A stretch of DNA of 64,000 nt from Maylandia zebra. Its lineage: Eukaryota; Chordata; Actinopteri; Cichliformes; Cichlidae. Below the pieces are notes generated by a model. That model made no database searches. It was not told the origin of the DNA and saw only the letters and a program-made list of their open reading frames with translations. The stretch covers positions 17,974,878-18,038,877 of the forward strand of contig NC_135174.1 in the NCBI RefSeq assembly GCF_041146795.1. The letters are read 5' to 3'. The translations under genes and the position numbers were made by a program. This document shows, one piece after another, positions 12,372 through 24,800 of the stretch (position 1 is its first letter; every line of letters begins with the position of its first letter).

Positions 12372-12687
12372 CCTTGGAAAACTAAAAATGTTGCCTCGTC
12401 AAGAGTTTAATGTGACATGTAAAAGGAAACCATATGTTCTGAATTTATTAACAGTATGTTTGATAGTCTCAGCAGATACAAGTTTATTTTGTGCAAAGAC
12501 AATGTGAAGAGAGTAAAAAGACACTTAAAGCGGGCGTCCTCTGCCAAGGAAACATCCTAATATTTGATTATGAGGAAAAAGATATGCATCAGCTCTTCTT
12601 TTAACTTGTCTGTCTTCACAAAAATGATCAAATGGACATGTAAACATGATCAATAGGTGAACGACAGGGGAAAGAAAGAAAACATTA

Positions 12688-12722
12688 ACTTACCTGGATG
12701 ATTGAGCATGCATCAAGATGAA
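12688..12722. repeat. Fragment related to the right flank of the palindromic element
   Basis: The block CTGGATGATTGAG followed by GCATCAAGA matches 13943-13968, just outside the right arm of the palindromic element. It is probably a residue of another copy. Confidence 0.55.
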
Positions 12723-12798
12723 AACATTAAGTTGTTATGGGGATCTGACTTGTTTTATGCAGGTACTCATGATGGGTTTTGGATTCACTACAGAACAG

Positions 12799-13046
12799 TG
12801 AACTGTTAACTGAGATGGTTTGGACATGTGCAGAGGAGACATGGTGGATATACTTTACAAAGCATGTTGACCATGGAGATCCCAGGCAGGAGGAAAAGAG
12901 AAAGACCTCAGAGAAGATTCATGGATCTAGTGAAAGAGGTCATGCAGAGGATTGGTGTGACAGAGGAGGATGCTCCAGATAGGATGAGATGGATGCAAAT
13001 AATCTGCTGTGACAAGGGAGCAGCTGGAAGATGGAGAAGAGACTGA
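12799..13046 (+). mobile_element. Fragment of a second LINE family (C-terminal pol)
   Basis: The frame covering 12828-13046 contains EIPGRRKRERPQRRFMDLVK, the basic C-terminal segment of a non-LTR retrotransposon pol common in fish (RTE-like by memory). The sequence just before it has shifted frame. The same family is seen antisense at 50585-51500. Confidence 0.72.
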
Positions 13047-13049
13047 TTA

Positions 13050-13767
13050 CTTTAGCTTCAGCAAAGCTGAAAAGGCAGTTAAACTATAGTAGTCAATAGC
13101 TTTTAAGCAGTGAGGGGGTGTAAAACCGAAGTCTAAGCACAGAACATCTGAGAGTGCTTACTTCCCCTCACATCAAAGTTAGCAACCACAGTTCTTTGTG
13201 TTTTCAGTTAACATCGTATTTGCACCAGTCGTGTGGTGTGAGGCTATGTACAAGGCCAGAGTTCTCAGCTAGAAAAGACCCAGTGTGAAAGCTGCAGTGA
13301 AGTCATTAAGTACTTTGCTTTTTCACAAAATACACTATAACACACAGCCTGCTGATGCCAGTATTAACCTTGTGCACAGGAGTGTAAATAGTGAGGCGTT
13401 GAGATAAAATACTTTCACTGTTTTGTTAAAGAAACTGTACATGTGAGGGTTTTATGCCTAATCTGTAAACTGTAATCCCAGCATCCCCAGTGAGATTAAG
13501 GGTTGTAATTTTAATCACTTTCTTCAAGATATCTCATCTGTTTTCATCTATTGCCTTAAGAAGTTGCTCAAAAATACTTTAACAAGAACATGTCCCTGAA
13601 CTTGATGCCTTTTATTTGTCTGACCCACTGGAGATCAAACTGGGATGTATGTGGCCCATTGAGTGAAATGAATCTGACTCAGTCGCCCCAGATTTTTTTT
13701 TTTACTGGATGTCTATGGTATGAAGGCTGTACCCTACCTTATGTCTATATAGATATATAATGCAAAG
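13050..13767. other. Intergenic sequence between LINE and palindromic element
   Basis: I see no gene or recognisable repeat. Confidence 0.4.
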
Positions 13768-13934
13768 TCTCCAAAAGTTGATTCTGTTCATCTGGACGTA
13801 GCGTTTTGTGGAAGAAATGATTAAGATTGGGGAAAACTACAGTCAGCTGAGACTGAAGAAGTCACTTGGATGAGTGACGAAACGTTTCTCTCACAAAACG
13901 CTACGTCCAGGTGAACAGAATCAACTTTTGGAGA
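13768..13934. mobile_element. Palindromic (inverted-arm) repeat element
   Basis: The left arm (13768-13811) and right arm (13891-13934) are near-perfect inverted complements of about 44 bp: TCCAAAAGTTGATTCTGTTC pairs with GAACAGAATCAACTTTTGGA. The loop of about 80 bp includes GACGAAACGTTTCTCTC. This palindromic unit is repeated in many fish genomes, as I recall. No coding capacity is visible. Confidence 0.75.
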
Positions 13935-13968
13935 TTTACTTTCCTGGATGATTGAGAAGGCATCAAGA

Positions 13969-15150
13969 CATATATTGCAAAGTGTTTGGTTTGACTTTTC
14001 TGCCCCTTTAAAAGGCAACTCTTATCTTTCTCACCATGTCCCCACTTCCTGTCTGTACCAACCACAGGAGTGTGAGTGTGTGAGTGTGCACAAAGTGTGT
14101 GTGGAGGGGAGAGCTGTGGCTTTAAATACATTAGAATGATGTTTATTCTACAGTAAGCCTTTTTGTTTTTCATGTATAACCTCAAATGTTACCAGCTTCC
14201 GGGGCATATTGGTTCCTATAGCTTTCAAATTCCGCTAAATAATCATTTTAAAAGTAATTTGTATTGCAAAAACATTTGACTTATATTTGAGAACATAATT
14301 TATTCACATTTATTAACTCCTGACTATTATGTGATCTTAATAATCCCACTTCTCTTTCCAGGGCTCCAGTGTCCGGGCTTTGACGCTCTCCACGGCTCTT
14401 TGGCTCTTGTCTCTGAGCTTTTTGCCAACGACACATATCGGTCACGTTTTGAGCTCTGTCAAGTAAGCCACCTGGAAGCAGAAGTGAACCGGAAGTTACT
14501 TTGATGATGGACTATAAAAATAAACTCCAGAGAGAAGAAAAGAAAAAAACACCCCATGATCATGTCCACAGCGAATATTTAGCACATTTGAAATTTGACA
14601 CATTGCAGAAACATGATTATAAAGATCGCTTTTATACTTATCTCTGCCAATTTTTGGGTTAGAAATATAAAAATGGTTAAATGTGGAGCTCAGTGGATGC
14701 AAAGAGCAGCAGTTTTGTCTATTAACGCCTCTGAGTACCCGAAAAAGTGTTGTGTAGATCCAATGTTGTTATGCTTGTGTGTTTAAAGTCCTCATGCAGG
14801 AAAACGCGGATATTATTAGAAATGAATTGTTTATTTTTATGTTACTTAGTCGGAAAATCTTCGTGTTCAGCATTTTCATCCCCTGAAAAATATTGGACAT
14901 GAATGCATTGCCTGAGGAAGTTGGTTTTTTTTAGACTTTTTAAAATCAGTTCTCGACAGGTCTTCATGGGTGCCATAATTTTTCTTCTTTTTTTAACCTG
15001 CACAACCTGAAACAAACTCATCTAAATCTTGCGGGATTGGTGAATTCAATTTTAGCTGCCACATCAAAAATGAGAAAGAACAGAAAAGAAAAGAAACGTT
15101 TTGGTAAATTGGCATCCGTATTTTATTGTGAAAATCACTCTGGGAACTTG
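13969..15150. other. Intergenic sequence upstream of vat1
   Basis: It contains no convincing gene. Short open frames on both strands lack any family signature. Confidence 0.4.
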
Positions 15151-15157
15151 TATAAAA
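15151..15157 (+). promoter_or_regulatory. Candidate TATA box of vat1
   Basis: TATAAAA lies about 229 bases before the vat1 ATG. This would place transcription start near 15180-15190 and give a 5' UTR of about 190-200 bases. No experimental support is available from sequence alone. Confidence 0.45.
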
Positions 15158-15379
15158 TACGCCGCTCTTGACTCTGGGCACTTGTTGATCTAGGCGCATA
15201 CACAGGAAACCGCGCACATCTTACTGAGGACTCGACTCTGCAGGAAACACCCTCTTATTTCACATTTTTATACTAGAAAATTTGCACTAAACGTTCTTGG
15301 AGTGTTTGGAAAGAAACGCTCAAACAGGCGCAACTGTCAAACTGAAAAGCTTTAAAAGCGCACTTAGAACGTGGTTATC

Positions 15380-15880
15380 ATGTCTAGCGAAGAGGGTCCA
15401 ACTCAGCAGCAACAGCCTGAGCAGGAGAAAAAGCCTGATGAGCCTCCCTCAGCTGCTTCGGATGCACCTCAGCAGGAGTCAGGCAGCAGCAGCCCTGCAG
15501 CAGAACCACCAGCAGCTGTAGCAGAACCACCACCAGCAGCTGTAGCAGAACCACCAGCAGCTGTAGCAGAACCACCAGCAGCTGTAGCAGAACCACCAGC
15601 TGCAGCACCAGCCGCTGAGGAGAAGCCGCTCTCCTTCCGCGCTCTGGTACTCACGGGACATGGGGGCTACGACAAAGTCAAGCTGCAGGTGAAGACGATG
15701 GCCAAGCCGAAGCTGAAGGCAGGAGAGGTCCTGGTGCGCGTCAAGGCATGCGGGCTGAACTTCGCCGAGCTGCTGGCCAGGCAGGGGCTGTACGAGCTGC
15801 TGCCTTCCCCGCCCGTCACGATGGGAATGGAGGGCTCCGGGGTCATTGAAGCGGTCGGGGAGGATGTGAATGACAGGAAA
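15380..15880 (+). CDS. vat1: vat1 coding exon 1
   Basis: It holds 167 codons in phase 0 and ends ...EDVNDRK before GTGAGT. It carries the low-complexity N-terminus with tandem AEPPAAV units, then the first half of the GroES-like domain. Confidence 0.94.
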
Positions 15881-18800
15881 GTGAGTAAAGGCCTGCTAAA
15901 TGCTTTCCCCACACCCACAAAATTCTACTGTGGTCATGAAAGAGCGTCAGATCAGCGGCTCCGTAGCTGCCAAGCAAAGTATCCGAGCCTTTAATTTTTC
16001 TGCATTTCTTGCCAGTGCGTGACGCGTGTAATCTTTTCCAAACGCCAACCCAGAGCGCTGCTGTCATCACTTTCCACGTTTCTTTAGTGAAAACCGTGAA
16101 CTGAAATCTCTTTTAATAGCTGTTAATTTTAGTTCCTCTCAAATCTCAGAAGGCACAATCAGATTTCTAGCTGACGTGAGTTTGGACTGGCTGTTTCCTT
16201 TCTGTGTACCACAGACTCGTCTTTGGCACTCAAGCAGCGACATTTCAATAAACAACCTTAATCGTAGTGTGTTCGTTTGAGCAGCTGCTAGAAAGTGTGA
16301 CACTTAAGAAAACTGACGGTGTTTGAGTGACAGTCTGGCCTTGACGCGTTTTTAACATTTTCTCCCCTGCACAAAAGAAGCTACGTGTATTTTCTTCTCT
16401 GATGAAAAGGCGCATTTCTAAACCAAGTGAGTGTGTGCCTCCTTTTAAATTCTTGAAACTGATGGAAACTCGTAGGCTGTAACACCTGATGTTGGCAATT
16501 ATACTCGATTATATTTAGAGAGCTGCTGATTTTAACCTCTTTGAACCTTGCATGCGCCTCACAGCTACATTATGGCACAGTTTAAACACATACTCAAGTA
16601 ACAAAGCTCTTTCAGTGGCCGAAGGTCATTGCTTTTATGCACTGCGTTTGGTTTTACAGTGGTATGTGTAAGATAACGTCTAAGTGACTCATCGCAAGTA
16701 ACCTTCATGGATTTATATGCTAATGCCTTTTGCAGAAGTTCTGTAACTTTTCACTTGTTGGTTCAGATTTGTTTGCACAGAAATTAAGAGGAAGGGTTTT
16801 TTTTTTTTTTGGTTTTTTTTCCCCCATCTAACAAGAGTTTCTTATGTTCTGTGTGCACTAATGGAAGGTGGAAAACACTCACACATGACCAACGGCACTA
16901 TTTAGCCAGCCTACTGGGTTCAGTAGGTGCATTATTTGGTTTGTATGCAAGTCTTGGCAATGGATGACTTCCAGGCAGCAGTTGTGGATGAATGTTGATC
17001 TTAACCTTTAAAAAAAATTTTTTAATGTTGACATCAGAAACAAAGAAACTGCTTGTTTTAAGATCTGCATGAGTCGAAGGAAAATGAGACCTTTCTGGGA
17101 GTTTTGCACAGTAAATCGGTGCCCCAGTTTATGCTTGTTATGTACTGACATCATGTTGGAGTCATAAAGCTTGTGTCATACAGGGAGGTCTCATAGCTCA
17201 GATTCTTGTCTAACAAGAATGATCACTGCATTTGCAGGCTCTTTGAACACAAAGTAAGATGGTAGATTAGGTTTCTATGGATTCCAGCACCACTATCGAG
17301 TCTGTTTAAAGGTCAGATGCCTTATTGATTCTATCATTAGGGTCCCGATACCTGCTGTGTGACAGAAAAGGCAGCTCTGCACACGTTTTTAATCTTCAGT
17401 CTTGCATGCATCTGGCTCAGGTGCAGATTTACTGCTGTGTGTTTGACTTGATTGTTTAGCAGTGCACAAAAAACACGACACTGCCAATGAAAGGTAATCA
17501 TAAACTTGGATGAAATCTATTCTAGTGGTTTAAACAATTTGGAACTCATCCCTGTAAATTAGCAGCGCAATATTGCAAAGGGACCTTGATTATGTAAAAT
17601 CCACTTTCATTATTGTTTCTGTATCTGGGGCGCATCTGTATTCTGTATCATCCTCATTTGAATAAGATGTTAAGATAGGAGTGTGTGTGAACTAGAGAAG
17701 GCCTAACAGTGAGGTTACTTCTGTTTGTTTGCAAAGGACTTGAATATTCTTCCACCAGATCCAGCTTTTCTTTCTTTATCCATGCAGTTAATTGCATGAT
17801 GGCTTCATTATGTGTATTTTCTAAGAATCACTGAAAGTCCTCCCAATCCTGAAGTGTCAGCATGGAATTTCCCTCCTCCTCCTCTTTCTCCCCCTTCTTC
17901 TTCACCATTTACTGCTCTCCTCCTCTCTTTCCATTCCCTCCATTTTTGTGGATCATATTCATTCCAACACTTTTTGGAAGGAAGCATCAAAACACAAGAC
18001 ACCACAAAGCACCAGCCGCAGCAGTGCAGGAAGCAGTGAGAAATCCTAACAGGAATTTAAAGGTTAACATGCGAGATAGTTGGTTAAGGTTAGTGTAAGG
18101 ATGTGGGTGGGACTGCAGTGCAGACAATAACATTTAGGGATGCCAGAGTGTTTTCAGAGACTGATACTGAGAGGCTGGAGCGAGGCTCCAGATGAGAGCG
18201 CTTCAGGGTGTGGCTGTTTCATAAGAAGACTGTTTAGATTTGTTATGCAGCTTCTCTTGTCTTTCCAGTTTCCATTTGTTAGTGATGCTAAAATAAAAGC
18301 ACAATATATACGATTGTAGCCCACACCTTTACTGCTATTTCAGGAAGATGGGAGCAGCAGTTTTTGTTCCAGCGTTCCAGCTGACTGCCTGAGAAAGGAT
18401 GCAAGATGCCACCTGTTTGACAAATATGGTCTTTAATTGACTTGATGTGCGAAGCGATGATGTGTTTAGGTCAGCACAGCGCATGCTTTCTGGTCTGGTG
18501 CATGTGGTGCAAATGTTAAGCTATCGATGCACTTAACTGCATTTTCTTTCCAAGGCATTTAATCTGTCCTAGGAGTATTTACATGCTATACTATAAACAT
18601 TTAATTACGTAAATACTGGAGGGAGTTGGGAACCATTTCGCTAAACTTTCTTAGTGTAAGGCACACATTTTCCATTTTCAAGTAGATTTTGCAGATTTTT
18701 GGTTTAGAGCATGTGTTAGTCTTGAATGTAAAAACAAAACAATCTGTATGATTGGCTGCTGTAAAATGCACAAACGGTCAGAATGGTATGCAGTCGTTTG

Positions 18801-21800
18801 AAAAACTAGCTACACCTTTACTGCTTCCATAGAATTACAGGCTCAGCAGCAGCCAGGTGCTGCTAATTACATTCACTTCATTAACTGAGCTCTGCATGTT
18901 TAAAAGTATACAAAAACTGTCTTTGGCAATTTGCTGGTCTGAGCATTCAGGTGCATGTTAGCACAATGCCACAATTCTTCTCAAAAGTGGAGGTCCCAGC
19001 AAACTCACCAAGGTCACGCTTTACCGTTGCTTGGAGAAACTGGGAGTGGGCTGCATCTCAGACTCTACCAGCCTCAGTTAGCATGGTAATTGTTAAACTT
19101 GATGACAGTATAATTATGAAAAAGACTGAGCAAGTGTGGCTTGTTCAGCACAGCTGAGATTTGCAAAGACTTCTGGGATAATGCCTTTTGTACAGACAAG
19201 ACCAAGGTTGGGTGTAATATACAGCGACACATTTGGTGACCAACAATCACAGCATATCACCATAAACACCTCATACAACTGTCAAGCATGGTGGTAGAGG
19301 TGATAATTTGGGCTTGTTGCTTGCAGTCATTTAGGTGACCACAAATTTTTCTGTATACCAAAATATTCTAGTCGAATGTGAAGCTACCTGTCTGAGAGTA
19401 AAAGCTTGGCCCAAATCGAGTCATGCAACATGACGATCTCAAGAATGGCAGCAAATCTGCAACAAACTGTCTGAAAGAGGAAAAGAGTCGAGGTTTTACA
19501 ATGACAAAGTCAAAGTTCAGACTGCAACCTGACTGAAATGCTGTGATGACTGAAAGTCATACAGCAAATGACTGTCAAGCTACAGCTGCTAGCTTTGGTT
19601 CCAGTGGGGTTGGGTTTGCTTCTCCCCTGTTATGAAAAGTTTAGAATTAAGAGGATGTGCTTTTGTTTTCACACGACTCTGAATTATGGATGAAGATCTG
19701 CTCTTTCTCTCGGCTACTGAGATGCTTTAGTGGCAAAGACAGATTTCGATGCACTAAAATGAGCTGCAGAAAACCAGGCGTGGCGCTAGTTTTTGTCACG
19801 ACTGACTCAAATGAGCAGCAGGTTTTCACTGTCCTATTTGCACTCTGTAGTCTCTGCAGTGACTTCACTTTATGTCAACCTTCCAAGAAATGAACTCAGC
19901 CCTTCTTTAAGAAAGGGGAAAAACAGGCTATTATGAATTTTTGAGTTGATCCTGCAAGTTTTTAATGTTTCACAAGTGCAGGGGTTGAGAAATCGAGCGT
20001 GTCATCTGAGGTGGAAGTTGAGGCTTTTACAATAACTCGCCAAAAATTGGGGCACACACGCATACCGTGTGTGTGTGTGTTTACTGTGTTTGCGAGTGTA
20101 AATATTTGTGTGTGTCATCTGTCTATTGTCATGGGCTGTGTGCAGCAGGAAGTGGGTGTGACTCAGCTCTTGAAGCTGTTTTAGCAGGAAACTGCAGCAT
20201 TCATGATCAGATCAGGCTGCTTTCCTGCACCCCTCACATTTTTGGAACTTTTCACAACATTGGTCATATGACTCTTTGAATTTGGGAAGGCTGTTAAACA
20301 TGACCGGCATTTCCCATAAGCCCCCATATCTGATGTCCCCAATTACCAGAGAATGAATGTTAAAATGTCGTCTTGTTTAATGGTTTTAGTTTGTTTGAGA
20401 GGGTGCTGTGAGTTTCACTGAGGCACAGAAGTTTGTGGACTCAAAGACAATGTAGTGAGAATGTATTTTGGAAAGAATGCATGAAATATAAATCTCTAAT
20501 CACAAGACTGACTTGGGGGTTTTTTCCCGTTAGAACTGGAGGGGAAAAAAACCCAATGTCCAAAGAAAAACATGGAAAGACCTCCAGAAACCCTGGAGAA
20601 CTATTGCTCGAGACCACAAAATAATAAAGTCCTTGAGAGCAAAAATGTAAAGAAATAAAGGGTGGCTGAAGATTTTTGCACAGCACTGTATGAGAAATGG
20701 AGCACATGCGATTCTTTTCACCGTTTATCTTTTTAGAAACGATGCCTATTCAAGTTACAGGCGCTCAGTTTCCCTACTTTTGGTTCTACAGACTTTGCCT
20801 GTTATTGTTCAGCCTTTGAGATATTAGTCTGAGGTTTCTTCCCCCACAGTGGAAATATGCAGTTGTTTTGTACTTTCTACAAAGATCAATAGAACGCCAG
20901 GTTTCAAAATGTGGGGCACTGAGCTGCTGAAAGTGGGGCATAGATGACCACAGGAGGAAAACTAATCAGAGTGAAACTAAGCTGAATGACAGGAAAGTTT
21001 AAAAAGCACTAATTTAACTTCCCCACTTTTGTTTTTTACTTTCAGATTAGCATCAGGTGTAATTTGTGTTTACTGATTTATAATTTTGTTAAATCAAACT
21101 TTTAAGCTTCCCGTATTAAGTTGATATGAAGAAATGCATCATTCCACAGCTGTGAACGTCTGTGTTTTAGTTTGACTTCACAACACCTTCTCCCTGTCCC
21201 CCTCTTTCCTTCCCTCAGGTTGGCGATCGTGTCATCGCATTGGCCCGCAGCGGCATGTGGCAGGAAGTGGCTGTCGTGAGCGCTGACCGCACCTTCCTTA
21301 TGCCCGAGGAGATGAGTTTTGAGGAAGGTGCTGCTTTAACTATTAACTACATGACCGCCTACATGATGCTGTTTGAGATGGCCAATCTTAGGCCGGGCAA
21401 AAGCGTTCTTATACACATGGCAGCAGGTAAGACTCGTGGAGACGCCTGAAAATAATTTCCAAATAAAATTAGTGAGGAGTTCTTGTTTTTATTCTTCTTC
21501 GTTTCTCACATGTGAGATTGCACAGCAACAGAGGCTCTATAAATGAGTATAAATGCTGAGAATAGTGACGTCCACTCGTGCAGGCGACATCATAGAGTCC
21601 ACACAGTGCAGAAGTATAAATTCCACATTACGTGGCGAGGAGCTGAAACAGCGGTTGCACCCTGGTGTAAGATAAACATTGTTTTGATGTGTATCCTAAA
21701 ATTATCAAATGACCCAGTTTTTGTTTGTTACATCAAATCATTACTCAGTTAATTGATTATTTTTATAATTGTACGCATAGCCTTAGTGTGAAAATTAGTT

Positions 21801-24800
21801 TGAGGAATAGATAATGAAGGATCTCCTCAGACTAGCTCAGTGGCATCCCCAATGTTGTGTGACAAGACTACTCTCGTTATCAGTTAATTAGAAGGTGTAA
21901 CAAACCTTCTGTCAGTCTCCTGGGTAACGTGTAAAGAGTCACACAGCACGCTCCCTCCTGCTAATCAGCTCTTTGAATGCAGCTGCATTTCTGTGCTCAA
22001 GGATTATCAGCTAAAAGACTTAAAATCAGCAGTGAAGAGGTGTGTTATGTCAAAACATCTTCATACAAAACTGGATTATTATCACAAATGGTTGCTTGGG
22101 CAACACTTCTCAAATGCAAATTTCTTACACAAAACCATCTGTAATGAGTGTGCATGTCCAGGAGTTATAAACCAAGGCCTTTCTTAGCTGTATGTCACAG
22201 TTATAGGGTCAGCTAGTGTGACATTTCACTTCTGCCTTTGATCAAATAGAGATCACCACACTCTTATTAGGAAAACTAAAAGTTTGCAGTGCATGTGCAG
22301 TTGACACCTTCAGCTATGAGGCTGTGATGACATTTTTCACATTGTTACTGAAAATATCTTGAACTTGTGAAACAGCTGCACAGCATATAATATAGCTGTG
22401 ATAGTTATGAGCATGTGGTATAATCCAGTTAGAGCTGAGAGAATTGAGGAAGTGTGTGTGTTTAGCTTTGCACTTTATTCAGTTTGAATTCAAAGATTTT
22501 ACGTTGTGTTGTCACAGCAGCACAAATATCTGCGTGTTTGATCCCCCTACACTGAGTCGAAGAATAGAGGACAGTTACTGTGATGCTCAGTTGCTCTTCT
22601 GCTCCTCTGCATCCTCCCTCTCAAAGGCTGCTCATCACTGTTGAGTGGGTGAATGGGTGTCAGCTGACCTGTGTGAATCATGAGGGCAGAAAGGATTACT
22701 GGTGAACCTGCAGGCCCAGGCGGTCATAATCTTCAAAAGCCTTTCACTGTTAAGTGGAAATGGGCCACAGAGATCAGAAAGCACTGCTTTCTATGTCGCC
22801 TTTTGTTCACCTGTCTTCTGAGGTTTCCACCCTCTAAGGCTACGTACACGGGTATTTTTGAAAACGGAGATTTTCCGTTTTCGTTTTAAAAAATAATCCC
22901 ATCCACACGTAAAGGCAGAAATGAAGGAAAACGCTGCTATGAACATGCCAAAGCAGCAGGTGGCGATATATTCCTAACCGTGCAGAAATGTTGGCCAATC
23001 AGAAGTCTAGAAGCCTCGGCGGGGAAAAAGTAAACAAAGCTGGGGCATAGAAGCAGAACCATGTGTGGAGGGACAGTAACTGTGTGTATATGTAAGCATT
23101 TAAACACTGCAGAGAGTAGAAGTAACAGTATTGTAGAAATTCATTTCACCGAAACAATAACGTGGCGCACAGTGTGACGTCAAAAAATGCGCACACCTTT
23201 GACGCTGCGTTTTCTCCGTTTTTTCTAGTCCACACCTAAATGCAAAAACGGAGTTTTCAAAAATATCCACCCTGGACGGAGTTTTTAGAAATCTTCGTTT
23301 TCAGTGACCAAACACGCCGTTTACGTGTGGACGAAAGGTGCAAACGCATAGAAAAATCTGCGTTTTCAAAAATACCCGGGTACGTGTGGACGTAGCCTAA
23401 GTCGCATCTCTAAATTACGCTCTCCGTGGAATTGGGTGTGATGTGGAGAGCGAGAGGACATTAGGGGGAAAAGGTGAGGCGATGACGCAGTAATAATCTG
23501 ACCAGCTCCGATTTAATACCGGCCCATGCTGGTGTATTTCCTACAAAATCATAAATAATGTTGCTCCAAAACAATCGCTGGCTAATCAGTGTTGTGATGA
23601 CTCCACCTTAAAGCATTAATTTATTGCCAATTTAATGAGGATCATAATTTAATTAAGAAGTAAATGTGACTTCAGTGGTAATATTTTGATAAGAAACTAA
23701 CTCGACTAACATTTTTTACTTGGATAATTTTCCCATAGACCTTTTATTCATTTCTCATCACCTTTTTGCTCAAGAGTTGTCCTCACTATGATGTGATTCA
23801 ATCACCAGTTACTAGGGGAAAAATGCATTTCCCAACTGGTTGAAAACCAGTCTGAGGGGTCACTGACCAGTCTGTAGGCCTGTGCAACTGGGGTTTAAAT
23901 AATCATTTTCCCATTAACTTCATCAACGTCTAGCAACCACTTGGGAAATGCTTTTTAACTAAAGCAGTGATTTTACTTTAGAAACGTGACCCAGTAGAAA
24001 TGCACGCTGCAGCCTGACTGCTTGGTGAAGTTCAGGGTCTGGCTGCTGGGCTGGGGTCAGCATCCAGTCAACCCAACTTCACTCTGGGTTCTTGGCTAGC
24101 TTAGCGTTACCATGCTCTCATTGTGCTGAAGTTGTTGTCATAATAGCATAATACAGTCGTTTCACTGTGCAGTAAAAAATTAAAGTTATATCCACGCTGC
24201 AGACTGCGTCACTATTTTCCTCCTCTACGAACTGAAATCAACTGATTTTAGCACAAGTGGAAGCAGAACCGATGAGCGTAATTGACAGGCAATAGAGTAG
24301 AATACAACGGAATAATTAAAAGGAATTGAGCTATCGGGTCTTGATTCCCATTCCTACTCTTGACCTATTGTTGTGGCTTGGTCTGTAGGCCTTTATTCCT
24401 TGATCCTACAATGTCACTATGATTTTTAGGCCCAAAATGGTGCACAAGTTAACATTAAGGTCACATCTCTGGCTGCAAGGAGTGAGACTGTACTGAGATT
24501 TTCGAGTACCGCTCCCTCCTGACCATTTAAAAGAATGACTATTTAAAGCACTTGTGCTTTGACTTCAGACTCTGAAGCTCCATTCAACATTTGTTCAAAG
24601 CTCTTCTGGTAGAGAGAAGTCTTATGAAGAGGATCAAGGCCTGGAAAAGGTTGTGATGAATGAGAGGGCCTAATGCAAAACAGACACCCAGGAGACTGGT
24701 TGGTGTCCTGTGTGAGACGGTCTGTAATTTTTGAAGTGTAACTTTTTTCTTTCGTGTGTGTGTGTGTGGGTGTGGTTAGTTTTAAGGACAACATAATAAT

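Larger units (their letters stand above)
15881..21218 (+). other. vat1 intron 1 (5.3 kb)
   Basis: The intron runs from GTGAGT to TCCCTCAG. It contains a degraded Tc1-like element (18795-19680), a fragment of another repeat (20400-20690) and no coding sequence. A pyrimidine-rich stretch at 17870-17950 gives spurious open frames. Confidence 0.85.

Noticed and set aside
15384-15661. Antisense open frames of 60-74 codons across vat1 exon 1
   Set aside because: They are low-complexity shadows of the in-frame minisatellite on the plus strand.
17812-18098. Overlapping plus and minus open frames in vat1 intron 1
   Set aside because: They depend on a CT-rich stretch and are not conserved-looking.
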